DNA from: Paenibacillus tyrphae
GTDB taxonomy: Bacteria; Bacillota; Bacilli; Paenibacillales; NBRC-103111
Assembly (NCBI RefSeq): GCF_000722545.1
Contig: NZ_JNVM01000003.1
Span: 1 to 64,000, forward strand
Direction of reading: 5' to 3'
DNA: 64,000 nucleotides
Below the pieces are notes generated by a model that worked only from the letters and a program-made list of their open reading frames with translations, searched no databases and was not told the origin of the DNA. The position numbers and the translations under genes are program-made. Positions 32,267 through 40,810 of the stretch are shown here, piece by piece; position 1 is the first letter of the stretch, and each line of letters begins with the position of its first letter.

Positions 32267-32746
32267 CTAGTCGGTCAACGGATCGACTTGAACAGCCGCT
32301 TGCTTCCCGCTAAGCTGGATGCCCGTCTTCTTGCGTCCGCTCGCGGCTAGATCATTCAGCAGCGATTCGAGCAGCACTTTGGCTTGGGCCCCTTCCTTAC
32401 CTTGAATCCGCACAACGAATTGGACGGTGTCTCCGGATTTCAAAATCCGCTCCGCCTGCTGCTTCTTCGTCTCGTAATCGTGTTCCTCGATCTGCGGCGT
32501 CAGACGAATTTCCTTCAGCTTCGGCGCCTGCTCGCGCTTGCGGGTTTGCTGCGCCTCCTCTTTTGCTTTCCCCGCGCGGACCAGCTTGCACGGCGGCGGA
32601 CTGCTCATGAGGGACGTACATACCAAGTCGACCTTGAGCTTCCGAGCCATCGCCAGCGCCTCGGCGGTAGGGACGATGCCGAAATCTTCGCCGTCGACCC
32701 CGGTTAAATGAACTTCGGACGCTTTAATTTTTTCGTTAAGAATCAT
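32267..32746 (-). CDS. infC: Translation initiation factor IF-3, divergent copy
   Basis: A 159-residue two-domain IF-3. The N-domain starts MILNEKIKASEVHLTGVDGE and has IVPTAEALAMARKLKVDLVC; the C-domain has LKEIRLTPQIEEHDYETKKQ, and FVVRIQGKEG. The conserved linker YGKFKYEQ of ordinary IF-3 is replaced by LVRAGKAKEEAQQTRKR, and the N-domain ends CTSLMSSPPPCKL instead of VAPxAxPPVCR. The gene is not followed by rpmI-rplT, the normal context. It is probably an extra copy with altered ribosome or RNA contacts. RBS AGGTGGG. Confidence 0.85.
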   Translation of the reverse strand: MILNEKIKASEVHLTGVDGEDFGIVPTAEALAMARKLKVDLVCTSLMSSPPPCKLVRAGKAKEEAQQTRKREQAPKLKEIRLTPQIEEHDYETKKQQAERILKSGDTVQFVVRIQGKEGAQAKVLLESLLNDLAASGRKKTGIQLSGKQAAVQVDPLTD

Positions 32747-32809
32747 TGTGAACCCACCTGAACTTTCGATATAATGAACCCATCTTACCGCTTAAAAGGA
32801 GATTTTTCA

Positions 32810-33118
32810 ATGAACCGCAAAGAAATCGAAGAACAAGTCATCCGCAATTATCAGCGGGACGAAAATATTATGATTCTCGCGTTCGCCCAGTGGTGCATCA
32901 ACCACGGCCTCGATCCCGCCCTGCTGTATGAGCGCGCCTACCCGCAGCAGGAAGCGAACATCGCTCTTCAGCAAGCGCTGGAGCTCACCGTGCCGAAGGA
33001 GGAAGCCGGGGAAGTGCCGGACGATACGCTGCTCGGCGTGCTGTCCATGTTCGGCAACGAAGATCTGGCTTTCGTCGTTACGCAAGAAATCGCGAAGCGC
33101 CAAAAGTCCGGACGGTAG
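32810..33118 (+). CDS. Conserved hypothetical protein
   Basis: A 102-residue acidic soluble protein, helical throughout: MNRKEIEEQVIRNYQRDENI, MILAFAQWCINHGLDPALLY, ALELTVPKEEAG, LSMFGNEDLAFVVTQEIAKR. I recognise no family. AAAAGGAG lies 8 bases before the ATG at 32810; the longer frame from 32774 overlaps the divergent infC promoter region. It precedes a 0.7-kb gene-free stretch. Confidence 0.8.
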   Translation: MNRKEIEEQVIRNYQRDENIMILAFAQWCINHGLDPALLYERAYPQQEANIALQQALELTVPKEEAGEVPDDTLLGVLSMFGNEDLAFVVTQEIAKRQKSGR

Positions 33119-33299
33119 ACCCGGCATCGCCGGAGCCGGAGTCATAGCTTGGGCCTGCAGCTCGCAGGCTCCCACCCGGCTTATTCCGCTCCCGACTGGC
33201 ATCGAAACCTCGTCCTGAAAGCCACCCTCTAAGTGGCCGCAGGAACGAACAGCGCTCCCACTGCTATGGAAACGTGCTTCCATCCCTCCCCGACAATAC

Positions 33300-33417
33300 C
33301 AGAGGAACGAATCCCCTCCCTTAGTCAACCGCTCCCAATCGCTTGCCGCCCACGATAGAGGAACTGCAATGCCTTATGTCACCCATTTCGCCGCTTTCAG
33401 CGCAAATAGAGGAACTG
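33300..33417. repeat. Dispersed AGAGGAACTG motif, three copies
   Basis: ATAGAGGAACTG occurs at 33355-33366 and 33406-33417, 51 bases apart, and CAGAGGAACG begins at 33300. Spacers are unrelated. The motif resembles short intergenic repeats I recall from Paenibacillus genomes. Confidence 0.5.
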
Positions 33418-33566
33418 ACGTTCGCTAAAACCCTCATTCCGCGGAACATGAACATTTTTCGACACGAATAAGTCATCCTGCTTCCTCTAAACCCCGACGA
33501 ACAATCCAACGTTCCGCTTAACGCATCGAAATTCCTTTATTTCCCAACTTCATGTAGTTGCCAGTT

Positions 33567-33701
33567 GCACTCACTATCGATCGCACGCACTTGTCTTTTG
33601 CACACATTTGTCTTTTGCACACACTTATCAACTGCACATACCATTAGCCACACGCACATGTCGTCTTGCACGCACTTGTCATCCGTACGCACCATCAGCA
33701 C
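33567..33701. repeat. 17-bp tandem repeat, about eight degenerate units
   Basis: Units begin at 33567 (16 bp), 33583, 33600, 33617, 33634, 33651, 33668 and 33685. The best unit is GCACGCACTTGTCTTTT; GCAC-ACTTGTC is the conserved core. The period is 17 bp, so it cannot be a coding repeat in one frame. Confidence 0.75.
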
Positions 33702-33804
33702 CACCCAACTAGCGAATCATACAAACTGAAAATCCAACATATCCGCAAACCTCGAAAACCCATACATACCATAGCCGCAGCCCCGCCAAACTATTCTTAG
33801 CACA

Positions 33805-33837
33805 CAAAAAAAGACCGGCTTCAATGGAATCCGGTCC
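33805..33837 (-). terminator. Terminator downstream of the YkuS gene
   Basis: On the minus strand GACCGGATTC pairs with GAAGCCGGTC around CATT and is followed by seven Ts, 40 bases after the stop. Confidence 0.8.
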
Positions 33838-33877
33838 TTGCGGTGTGTCCGCCGATGGCTGGCGGAGCGAAGGCGAA

Positions 33878-34117
33878 TCAGCTTAAGCTTTGGTTCACTC
33901 GTTCAACAATCTGGTCGGATGTCATGCCTTGAGCATTGATAACGGAAGCTTTCGTTGTGGTTTCCGCGATGCCCAGTACGTCCTTGTCCTGTCCGGAAAT
34001 AACGCAGCAGTCGCAATTTTGCAAACTCGCGTTATCGACGGATACGACTTCGTGCCCGCCTTGCTGCAGCGCGTCCTTTACATCCTGCAAGCTGTTTTCC
34101 ACTGCAATTCTCGCCAT
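33878..34117 (-). CDS. ykuS: YkuS/UPF0180 family protein
   Basis: A 79-residue protein with the UPF0180 pattern: MARIAVENSLQDVKDALQQG at the start, NCDCCVISGQDKDVLGI in the middle and INAQGMTSDQIVERVNQ at the end. The CDCC cluster is typical. Function unknown. ATAAGGAGGGAAGATC precedes the ATG. Confidence 0.93.
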   Translation of the reverse strand: MARIAVENSLQDVKDALQQGGHEVVSVDNASLQNCDCCVISGQDKDVLGIAETTTKASVINAQGMTSDQIVERVNQSLS

Positions 34118-34165
34118 GATCTTCCCTCCTTATCCAGATTGTAGTATGCCGAGCTCCGACCACTT

Positions 34166-34744
34166 TTATTCGCTGTCGCGGGCCCTCCCCTTCCGCTCGC
34201 CAACCTCGTCCGCATCGACCAAGCTGTCGACCAGATGGGCAAGCAGGCTTTCCATATCGCCGATATGGCTTTCATCGATTTTACGGATAAACTCGATATG
34301 TATCCGGTAAGCGCCCTTTTCATCCGAAGGCCCGCCTCCCAATTGTCCGGAACCGTCGTCCGGAACGAATTCCACCGACCTTTCGTGACGGACCCGGGCT
34401 TCCTCCGCCCACCGGTCCGCCATGGCCCGGTGGAGCTCCGCCGCGTGCTCGCAGTGGCTAAGCGGCATGTCCAGTCTTAGCGCGAGCTTGGCACCGGGCC
34501 GCTCGCCGTGTTCGATGAGCCGGAACCGTTCCCCGGCGAAGTCGGACAACACGCTGGTCATGCTGATTTCCGCTTGGCAGCAGCCTTCGTCACGTCGAAT
34601 GCGCATGCTGAATATCCGTTTCATGCTGGCCAGATCGATGAAATCTTCCCGGCCGATGACCCGGATCGTTTGCTCCGCATCCAAATCGTACAAATGTCCT
34701 TCGAGCACTACTTTTAAATTATCGAAAATCGTCGGGTCAAACAA
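34166..34744 (-). CDS. Conserved hypothetical protein, TTG start
   Basis: A 192-residue soluble protein I do not recognise by name. It begins FDPTIFDNLKVVLEGHLYDL and has SMTSVLSDFAGERFRLIEHG, then acidic and charged helices (HCEHAAELHRAMADRWAEEA) and HIEFIRKIDESHIGDMESLL. AAGGGGAAG lies 7 bases before the TTG. It sits between the SDR and ykuS genes, with gaps of 27 and 48 bases, so the three may be co-transcribed. Confidence 0.8.
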   Translation of the reverse strand: MFDPTIFDNLKVVLEGHLYDLDAEQTIRVIGREDFIDLASMKRIFSMRIRRDEGCCQAEISMTSVLSDFAGERFRLIEHGERPGAKLALRLDMPLSHCEHAAELHRAMADRWAEEARVRHERSVEFVPDDGSGQLGGGPSDEKGAYRIHIEFIRKIDESHIGDMESLLAHLVDSLVDADEVGERKGRARDSE

Positions 34745-34771
34745 GGTAACTTCCCCTTTCGCAGCATGGCT

Positions 34772-35542
34772 TTACGCCTGCGGCAAATGGCGGATATCCA
34801 GCACGTCTCCCTGAGCGAACCGTCCGCCCTCCACCACGTTTATGATTCGCTCCGCCGCCTCATCCGGCGTATACAGTCCGCCCGTCTGCTTCAGCCCTAC
34901 GAAGCGCTCCACCTCCGGGAACCGGTGCGGCTCCGTCCCTCGGATCAGCTCCTGCATACCCGTATCCACGACGCCGGGCGCGATCGAAACGACCTTCACC
35001 GCCTGCGGCCCGTCGCCTTGCTCCAGCCCGACGCAGCGCGTCAGCATATCCAGCCCGGCCTTGGTGACGCAGTAGCCGCTCCAGCCGGAATACGGCTTTT
35101 TCCCTGCGCCGGAAGAAATATTGACGATCGTTCTGGCCGTTGAGGCGGGCCAATCCTTCGTCGCCCGGATAAAAGCGGACATCAGCAGCATCGGGGCCAA
35201 AAGATTGACGTTCATCTGCTCCGTCAGCGTGAGGCTATCGGCCTGCTCCAGCGGCATGATCGGTTCCAGCATGCCTGCGTTATTGATCAGCGTGAGGGCG
35301 TCAAGCGGCTCCTTTTCAAGCGAACGGACGATCGTCGCGATCAGTGCCTCTATCCCGTCCACGCGTTTGAGATCGTATGCGTAATGCTCGGCTTTCCTCG
35401 GGGCAGCAGCTCCGCCCGCACGGTCGCCGGCGTCCGCCGCGGTCCGTGAAATTCCGATGACGCGGTGCCCGGCATCGAGCAAACGGCGGGTCAGAGCCAG
35501 TCCTAATCCTTTGGAAGCGCCGGTCACAACATAACCTTTCAT
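34772..35542 (-). CDS. yueD: SDR oxidoreductase, YueD-type benzil reductase
   Basis: A 256-residue short-chain dehydrogenase. VTGASKGLGLALTRRLLDAG is the NAD(P) loop, INNAGMLEPIMPLEQAD the NNAG segment, and SSGAGKKPYSGWSGYCVTKA gives the Ser-Tyr-Lys triad (YCVTK). It then continues GLDMLTRCVGLEQ and VVSIAPGVVDTGMQELIRGT, which closely follows B. subtilis YueD, a benzil reductase forming (S)-benzoin (assignment from memory). The natural substrate is unlikely to be benzil. AAGGAG precedes the ATG. Confidence 0.92.
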   Translation of the reverse strand: MKGYVVTGASKGLGLALTRRLLDAGHRVIGISRTAADAGDRAGGAAAPRKAEHYAYDLKRVDGIEALIATIVRSLEKEPLDALTLINNAGMLEPIMPLEQADSLTLTEQMNVNLLAPMLLMSAFIRATKDWPASTARTIVNISSGAGKKPYSGWSGYCVTKAGLDMLTRCVGLEQGDGPQAVKVVSIAPGVVDTGMQELIRGTEPHRFPEVERFVGLKQTGGLYTPDEAAERIINVVEGGRFAQGDVLDIRHLPQA

Positions 35543-35560
35543 TCAGGGTTCTCCTTCCAC

Positions 35561-35626
35561 AAAAAACTCCCCTTCCAGCCCGACGTGATGCCGCATTGCA
35601 GCACAAGCACGTTAACCTTGAAGGGG
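35561..35626 (-). terminator. Terminator after the NDH-2-like gene
   Basis: CCCCTTC and GAAGGGG close a long hairpin with an inner stem (AACGTGC / ACGT) and the minus strand continues GTTTTTTG. Confidence 0.65.
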
Positions 35627-35667
35627 AACCTCGCTATGGTCCTATTTCTATTGTACCATCGATTGGA

Positions 35668-36897
35668 TTAAATTTCAGCTTTTGCTGCATGCCTCTCTGC
35701 CAGCTTGTGCCGGAGATCACTGCCGATCAAGCTTGCCGAATCCCATGTCAAATTCCGGACGAACAATCCCGCCTTTCCGGTCAGAATCAGGTTCATCCCC
35801 CATTGACGCATCCAGAACAATCCGTCCTCGGGACCGAGCCCGATGCAGTACAATGGCATGAACGACCGATGCTTCGGCCCTTCCTTTCCTTCCATCTCGG
35901 CCGCAATAATCTTCGCAAGCCGCTGCGCCTGCGGAATCGCCTCTTTGCACGTCATCGAGTCCTCTTGGCCTGTACGGGGGTCGATAATTCGCGCCCCGTC
36001 GCCAATCGCGTAAATGTCTCTTGTACCCTTAACGCGGTAATGGGCATCTACAGTTAATCTGCCGTCGGCTTCCGTCGGCAGCCCGAGCTGCTTCAACGCC
36101 GGATTCGGCTTGAGTCCCAGCGTCCACACGCATACGCCGGCAGGCAGCTTGGAGCCGTCGCTCAAATGCAGCACGCCGTCCGTATGCTTCGTGCCCCGGA
36201 CGCCGTACCGTACGTTCACCCCGGCACGGCCGAGCCTGCCCTCGGCCTTGCGTCCGACAACGGCAGGGGCATTGTCCACCAGCCGCGTCCCCGAATGGAC
36301 AAGATGCACCTCGGCCAAGCGAGGATCGAGCCCGCTCTGCTCCGCCTCCCGCTTCAACCAATAAGCGATTTCCGCCGAAGCCTCCATCCCCGTGATGCCG
36401 CCGCCTACGACCGCGACGGACAGCAGGCTTTTTTGCCGCGCGGGCTCCCGCTCCAACCGCGCCTGTTCCACCTTCCGCTTCAGCTCATTTCGGATTTGTT
36501 CGGCGGCCGCGACGCTTGTGAGCGGGATGCCTCCTTGCTCGAGCGGAGGCGAGACGACGATACTGCCTAGCGCAAGGATCAGCCGGTCGTAGGCCAGCGC
36601 GCCGGTCGTACCGTCCGGATAAACCACTTGAATCGTACGGTGGCTCGCCTTCACGGAAGTCAGCGCAGCGGTAATGCCGGTCACCTCATCGCCAAAATAG
36701 CAGGAGAACGGTATCCGAAGCTCCGGCTCCCCGACGGCCGCTTTAAACAGCAGCACCTTTCTCAAATGGTATGGCTCCTTATCAACCAGGATCAACCGAA
36801 CCTTTTGTTTTGCATGGACATATTGCTTTTGCAGCGCCCGAACCGCATTCAGACCGGCGTAGCCTCCGCCGACGATAAGGATTGTTTTGCTTTCCAT
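35668..36897 (-). CDS. NAD(P)/FAD-dependent oxidoreductase, type II NADH dehydrogenase-like
   Basis: A 409-residue two-Rossmann flavoprotein. ILIVGGGYAGLNAVRALQKQ binds FAD, SVAVVGGGITGMEASAEIAY binds NAD(P)H, and GTRDIYAIGDGARII is the second FAD motif. This resembles NDH-2/YumB/YjlD flavoproteins. It ends after SLIGSDLRHKLAERHAAKAE, without a long amphipathic helix, so membrane attachment is uncertain. The ATG at 36897 is the first with the correct N-terminus; the frame upstream is not coding. I infer electron transfer from NADH to menaquinone or another acceptor. Confidence 0.92.
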   Translation of the reverse strand: MESKTILIVGGGYAGLNAVRALQKQYVHAKQKVRLILVDKEPYHLRKVLLFKAAVGEPELRIPFSCYFGDEVTGITAALTSVKASHRTIQVVYPDGTTGALAYDRLILALGSIVVSPPLEQGGIPLTSVAAAEQIRNELKRKVEQARLEREPARQKSLLSVAVVGGGITGMEASAEIAYWLKREAEQSGLDPRLAEVHLVHSGTRLVDNAPAVVGRKAEGRLGRAGVNVRYGVRGTKHTDGVLHLSDGSKLPAGVCVWTLGLKPNPALKQLGLPTEADGRLTVDAHYRVKGTRDIYAIGDGARIIDPRTGQEDSMTCKEAIPQAQRLAKIIAAEMEGKEGPKHRSFMPLYCIGLGPEDGLFWMRQWGMNLILTGKAGLFVRNLTWDSASLIGSDLRHKLAERHAAKAEI

Positions 36898-36984
36898 GGT
36901 GATCCACCCTCTCGCGTCTTTTTCGCATTCTACCCTTATGGCGAACGGAAGGGCCGGTTTGTGACAGCCTGCGCGAAAAAACGC

Positions 36985-37013
36985 AAAAAAGCCAACCGGG
37001 CAAATCCGGTTGA
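36985..37013 (-). terminator. Terminator after the 174-residue hypothetical gene
   Basis: CAACCGGATTTGCCCGGTTG on the minus strand is a 7-bp stem followed by GCTTTTTTG. Confidence 0.75.
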
Positions 37014-37081
37014 CCTGTCGCCGGCGGCTTCCCTTGATCGGGATTCCGGCATGCATTGGGCCGCTGAGCGCGACCCGGCGG

Positions 37082-37606
37082 TTACGGCTTCATCAAGTCG
37101 TCTGCGGTAATCCCGTCTTCGACGGCGAATTCAAAATCGTACACGTCATACACTTGAACGGGAACCTCGGCCTGAATGATTTTCTCCATCAATTCAAGCT
37201 GGTCCGTCAAAATAGGCGCTTTCTCCCGCAGGGAGGTCAGCACGACCTCGGTTTCGATCGGATCGAACGATTCCCCGTATTGGGCATTATCAACGGCATT
37301 GATGACCATAAACGTCACATTCTCGTTAATCGGCAGCGGCGGGCTTGGGCGCCATGGGGCGGCAAGCGAACGCTCCAGCTTCTTCTTATTGAACGAGTCG
37401 TCGAAAAAGGCGATGAGCTCCCCGATTTTCGCTTTCACATGAGCATCGTCATCCGCGTCCGGCATGACCGGCTCGGGGCTGTCTTTCATCTCGTATAATT
37501 CCAATATCGTCGAATACGGAATCAAATATTCCACCGGGCGGCTTGGCGCCATGAGTTCACCATATACGGCCACAAGCACCGCCTCGATAACAAAACGCCG
37601 GGACAT
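37082..37606 (-). CDS. Conserved hypothetical protein
   Basis: A 174-residue acidic soluble protein starting MSRRFVIEAVLVAVYGELMA and continuing PVEYLIPYSTILELYEMKDS. Other conserved-looking parts are INENVTFMVINAVDNAQYGE and AEVPVQVYDVYDFEFAVEDG. I recall homologues in other Paenibacillus genomes under unreliable names, so I leave the function open. GGGGGAATTGG precedes the ATG. Confidence 0.85.
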   Translation of the reverse strand: MSRRFVIEAVLVAVYGELMAPSRPVEYLIPYSTILELYEMKDSPEPVMPDADDDAHVKAKIGELIAFFDDSFNKKKLERSLAAPWRPSPPLPINENVTFMVINAVDNAQYGESFDPIETEVVLTSLREKAPILTDQLELMEKIIQAEVPVQVYDVYDFEFAVEDGITADDLMKP

Positions 37607-37756
37607 ATTTCCAATTCCCCCCTATTGTGATGCGTCCGTTCCTAAGTCCGGCCTACATTCTTTCATATCACAATTGGGAATAAAAGTCCAACTTTGCAGA
37701 CTTTCTCACGCTTTTCCGGGTTTTTCAATTCGGCTCTGTAAGAGTCGGGAATCCGG

Positions 37757-37765
37757 TGCTATAAT
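37757..37765 (+). promoter_or_regulatory. Extended -10 promoter of the EamA gene
   Basis: TGCTATAAT is a perfect -10 with the TGn extension, about 49 bases before the ATG at 37814. No good -35 is seen at 17 bp, which extended -10 promoters tolerate. Confidence 0.5.
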
Positions 37766-37813
37766 AAAGCAATGTGCCTGTAACCGAACGTTATGAAATG
37801 GAGAGTTAATCTG

Positions 37814-38731
37814 ATGAATGCTGCGAAACGTTTTCCCGTTCCTTTGCCGCTGCTGCTCGTGATCGGCATCGTCGCGATTTCTTTTTCAGCCATTTTTGTC
37901 CGCTGGTCGAATGCTTCGTCGTCGGTCATTGCAATGTACCGGCTGTTGCTGACCGCGGTCATTTTGCTGCCTTTGCTGATGCGTTACCGCCGCGAGGTGG
38001 CGCAGCTGCGTCTAAGCGACTGGGCGGGCTTGTTCTGGTCCGGCCTCGCGCTCGGCCTCCATTTCTTGTTCTGGATGGAATCTCTCAAGCTGACGACGGT
38101 CGCGAGCTCGACCGCGATCCTTTCGCTGGAGCCCGTCTTCGTCCTGATCGGCGCGTGCCTGTTCCTCGGCCAACGGACGAATATGCTGGCCGTGCTCAGC
38201 ATGGCGGTCGCGATTCTGGGTGCGGCCATGATCGGTTGGGGCGACTGGGGGCTGACCGACGAAGCGCTGCTCGGCGATCTGCTGTCCCTGCTCGGAACGG
38301 CGGCGATGGCCGTGCAAATCCTGCTTGCCAAAAGCATGCTGAAGCGCATTCCCGCCTTTGTCTTCAGTTTCTTCGTCTTTGTGCTTGCCGCGCTGGTGCT
38401 CGCCGTATATAATGTGGCGGCCGGATTGCCTTTTACCGGCTACGACTCGCGAGAATGGGGCATCTTTCTGCTTCTGGCCGTCATTCCGACGCTGTTCGGC
38501 CACTATTTGTTCAACTGGCTGCTGAAATATATGCGTCCCGAATCCGTATCGATGAGCGTCCTCGGGGAGCCGCTGGGTGCAACGATTTTGGCCTATCTGC
38601 TGCTCGGCGAGAGCATCACGTGGATGCAAGCCGCAGCCGGCTTCGTCCTGTTGTCCGGCGTATGGATGTTCCTCCGCTCGAACGAACGGAAAGCCGTCGC
38701 CGCCCAGACCGGCAGAACAGAGATGACCTAA
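37814..38731 (+). CDS. EamA-family transporter (DMT superfamily)
   Basis: A 305-residue permease with two EamA halves and about ten helices. VIGIVAISFSAIFVRWSNAS and VIAMYRLLLTAVILLPLLMR begin the first half; STAILSLEPVFVLIGACLFL marks its end; GTAAMAVQILLAKSML and MSVLGEPLGATILAYLLLGE lie in the second. GGAGAG is 8 bases before the ATG at 37814; an ATG at 37793 is the alternative. Substrate unknown. Confidence 0.92.
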   Translation: MNAAKRFPVPLPLLLVIGIVAISFSAIFVRWSNASSSVIAMYRLLLTAVILLPLLMRYRREVAQLRLSDWAGLFWSGLALGLHFLFWMESLKLTTVASSTAILSLEPVFVLIGACLFLGQRTNMLAVLSMAVAILGAAMIGWGDWGLTDEALLGDLLSLLGTAAMAVQILLAKSMLKRIPAFVFSFFVFVLAALVLAVYNVAAGLPFTGYDSREWGIFLLLAVIPTLFGHYLFNWLLKYMRPESVSMSVLGEPLGATILAYLLLGESITWMQAAAGFVLLSGVWMFLRSNERKAVAAQTGRTEMT

Positions 38732-38735
38732 TACG

Positions 38736-38780
38736 CAAAAAGCCGCTGCTTCCCGGAAACCCGGGGGCAGCGGCTTTTGT
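38736..38780. terminator. Bidirectional terminator between EamA and NlpC/P60 genes
   Basis: AAAAGCCGCTGC...GCAGCGGCTTTT with an inner CCCGG/CCGGG stem forms a strong hairpin with T-runs on both strands. Confidence 0.9.
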
Positions 38781-38798
38781 TCATGCGCTCGTTGGAGA

Positions 38799-39281
38799 TT
38801 AGAGTACGCGGCGTGCCGTCGTATAGTGCTGGCTCCACCAGCCGCTGTTCAGATCGGAGATGGTAACCCCCGGCTTGCCGTACGTGTGCATAATTTTCCC
38901 GTTACCTATATAAACTGCAACGTGATGAATCGGAGAGTAGAAGAAGACCAGGTCTCCCGGCTGCAATTGGCTTCTTGGCACAAAGGTGCCGGCTTTGGAT
39001 TGAGCTGCTGACGAACGTGGCAGCTTCACGCCGTATTTGCCGAAGATCGTCGCCGTGAAAGAAGAGCAGTCGAATACTTTGGTCGTACCGAGCGGCGCAC
39101 CGAACTTGTAAGGGGTGTGCAGGTAGTTTTCCCCTGTGGAAATAATGCTTTGCGCTTTGGATGCGGAATACGCGTAAGCACTATTGGCCGGAGTGGCGAG
39201 CGTGCTGCCGAACAGAAAAGCCGAGCATAGGCCGATCGACAGTACCATGTTTCCCCAGCGTTTTCCAAACAGTTGTTTCAT
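38799..39281 (-). CDS. Secreted NlpC/P60 (C40) peptidase
   Basis: A 160-residue cell-wall hydrolase. The signal peptide is MKQLFGKRWGNMVLSIGLCS with AFLFGSTLATPANSAYA. The catalytic Cys is in VFDCSSFTATIF, the His in YSPIHHVAVYIGNGKIMH and the third residue His/Asp near MHTYGKPG. The family cuts gamma-D-Glu-diaminopimelate links in peptidoglycan. It has no SH3 or LysM domain, so it is a minimal form. AAGGAGGACG precedes the ATG at 39281. Confidence 0.94.
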   Translation of the reverse strand: MKQLFGKRWGNMVLSIGLCSAFLFGSTLATPANSAYAYSASKAQSIISTGENYLHTPYKFGAPLGTTKVFDCSSFTATIFGKYGVKLPRSSAAQSKAGTFVPRSQLQPGDLVFFYSPIHHVAVYIGNGKIMHTYGKPGVTISDLNSGWWSQHYTTARRVL

Positions 39282-39442
39282 CTGTAACGTCCTCCTTGAA
39301 GTAAGGTTTGGCTGATTGCCTGTACCCACTATAGCACAGATCAAAACGCAGGTTTTTCCGCCAAACTCCGCTTAAGGCCTGCCGCCCGGCGCTCCAGAGC
39401 CGTTTATTAGAAATTCGTGAGAAAACTCTCATATTGTTTTTA

Positions 39443-40810
39443 TTAAACCGCTGTCGAGGATGATTTTGGCAGTTTGACCGTCGCCGTCGTCCCCTCTCCT
39501 TCCTCGCTGTCCAAGCGGATCGAGCCTTGATGCAGCTCGACAATTTGCTTCGCTATCGCCAGACCCAGCCCCGATCCTCCGGTGCCCCGGCTTCTCGCCT
39601 TATCCACGCGATAGAACCGCTCGAACAGCAAAGGAAGCTCCTCGGACGGAATCCCCATCCCTTGATCCATGACTCGAATAACGACGAAGCGCTCCTCCTC
39701 CCCGCATTCGACGAGAACGTTTTTCCGGCTGTATTTGATCGCATTGTCCAGCAGAATGATCAGCAGCTGCTTCAGCCTTGCCTCATCGCCGCTGCATCGC
39801 GCCTCCTCCGAATCGATTCGAACGATTATATCTCTGCCAAACGCACGGCGCATTTGCTCGGCGGTGGAGCGGATCAGCTCCGCGATGCGGACGGGATGCA
39901 GTTCCGTCATCGCCAGGCGTTCCACCTCTGCCAGCCGCAGCAGAGCGTCGATCAGCCCTTTGAGGCGCACGGTTTCCGAATGAATCGCATTCAGCGCCTC
40001 CTGTTGGATTACTGGGTCCCGGCCTCCCCATCGGCGCAGCAGCGACGTATAGCTTTCGATGACGGTCAGCGGCGTCTTCAGCTCGTGCGAGGCATCCGCG
40101 ACAAAATGCTTCTGTCTCCGGTCGTTTTCCTGCAAATGCACGATCATTTCGTTGAACGTTCGGCCGAGCTCGCCCAGCTCGTCCTTTTTCGCCGTGAACT
40201 GGGGACTAAGCAGAATAAAATCCCCCTTGCTTCGGATCGTTCGCATCGTCTCCAGCAATTGGCGGATCGGACGCACGAGCGCCTTCGTATAGAAAAAACC
40301 GACGAGCGGTGAAAACAGCAGCACGCTGCCCGTCGTCACCGTGAGTCCCGCAACCAGGAGGTCCATAAAAGCGGCGACGACGTTCAGCCCTTTTCCAAGC
40401 TCCAGCAGCCCGATTTGAACGTTATTTTTGCCGACGATCGGCACTTGAACGAACAAAATCAGCAGGCCCAGCTCGTTCTGCACATAGGTATGATACTGCG
40501 TCCGGTACGTCGCCGGGTGAGCCGACAGCTCCTCGCTTGACGACACTTGCGCACGCACGGCCCCGTCAGGTGAAATGATTCGAATGAGCGTGTCGGACTC
40601 CAAATATTGCTGCAATTGGCCGGAATTCCAATGGGATGGAGCATAAATCTCCGGATCGCGCAAAATGATTTGCGCTTTACTCCACAGCTGTCGCACTTCA
40701 TTATCCGTCGTCTTCTTCAAAATATAGTAATAAATGAACCAGTTGAAAAAGATGACGATCAACAAGATCCATACGCACGACAGCAGCATCAGTCGCGTCC
40801 GCAGGCTCAT
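39443..40810 (-). CDS. Sensor histidine kinase (OmpR-partner type)
   Basis: A 455-residue membrane kinase. TM1 is LMLLSCVWILLIVIFFNWFI; an extracellular sensor domain of about 120 residues follows, then TM2 (VAGLTVTTGSVLLFSPLVGF), HAMP (TKALVRPIRQLLETMRTIRS), the H-box FVADASHELKTPLTVIESYT with the phosphorylated His, and the N/G boxes (LLIILLDNAIKYSRKNVLVE; GSGLGLAIAKQIVELHQG). It overlaps the response-regulator stop as ATGA. The stimulus is unknown. Confidence 0.95.
   Translation of the reverse strand: MSLRTRLMLLSCVWILLIVIFFNWFIYYYILKKTTDNEVRQLWSKAQIILRDPEIYAPSHWNSGQLQQYLESDTLIRIISPDGAVRAQVSSSEELSAHPATYRTQYHTYVQNELGLLILFVQVPIVGKNNVQIGLLELGKGLNVVAAFMDLLVAGLTVTTGSVLLFSPLVGFFYTKALVRPIRQLLETMRTIRSKGDFILLSPQFTAKKDELGELGRTFNEMIVHLQENDRRQKHFVADASHELKTPLTVIESYTSLLRRWGGRDPVIQQEALNAIHSETVRLKGLIDALLRLAEVERLAMTELHPVRIAELIRSTAEQMRRAFGRDIIVRIDSEEARCSGDEARLKQLLIILLDNAIKYSRKNVLVECGEEERFVVIRVMDQGMGIPSEELPLLFERFYRVDKARSRGTGGSGLGLAIAKQIVELHQGSIRLDSEEGEGTTATVKLPKSSSTAV

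Larger units (their letters stand above)
33119..33804. other. Gene-free stretch with short repeats
   Basis: I find no supportable gene in these ~690 bases. A 62-codon minus-strand frame (33321-33509) is Ser/Arg/Cys-rich without a ribosome binding site. The stretch holds the copies of ATAGAGGAACTG and the 17-bp tandem repeat listed separately. Confidence 0.6.

Noticed and set aside
33321..33509. 62-codon minus-strand frame in the gene-free stretch
   Set aside because: It lacks a ribosome binding site, is Ser/Arg/Cys-rich and crosses the AGAGGAACTG repeats.
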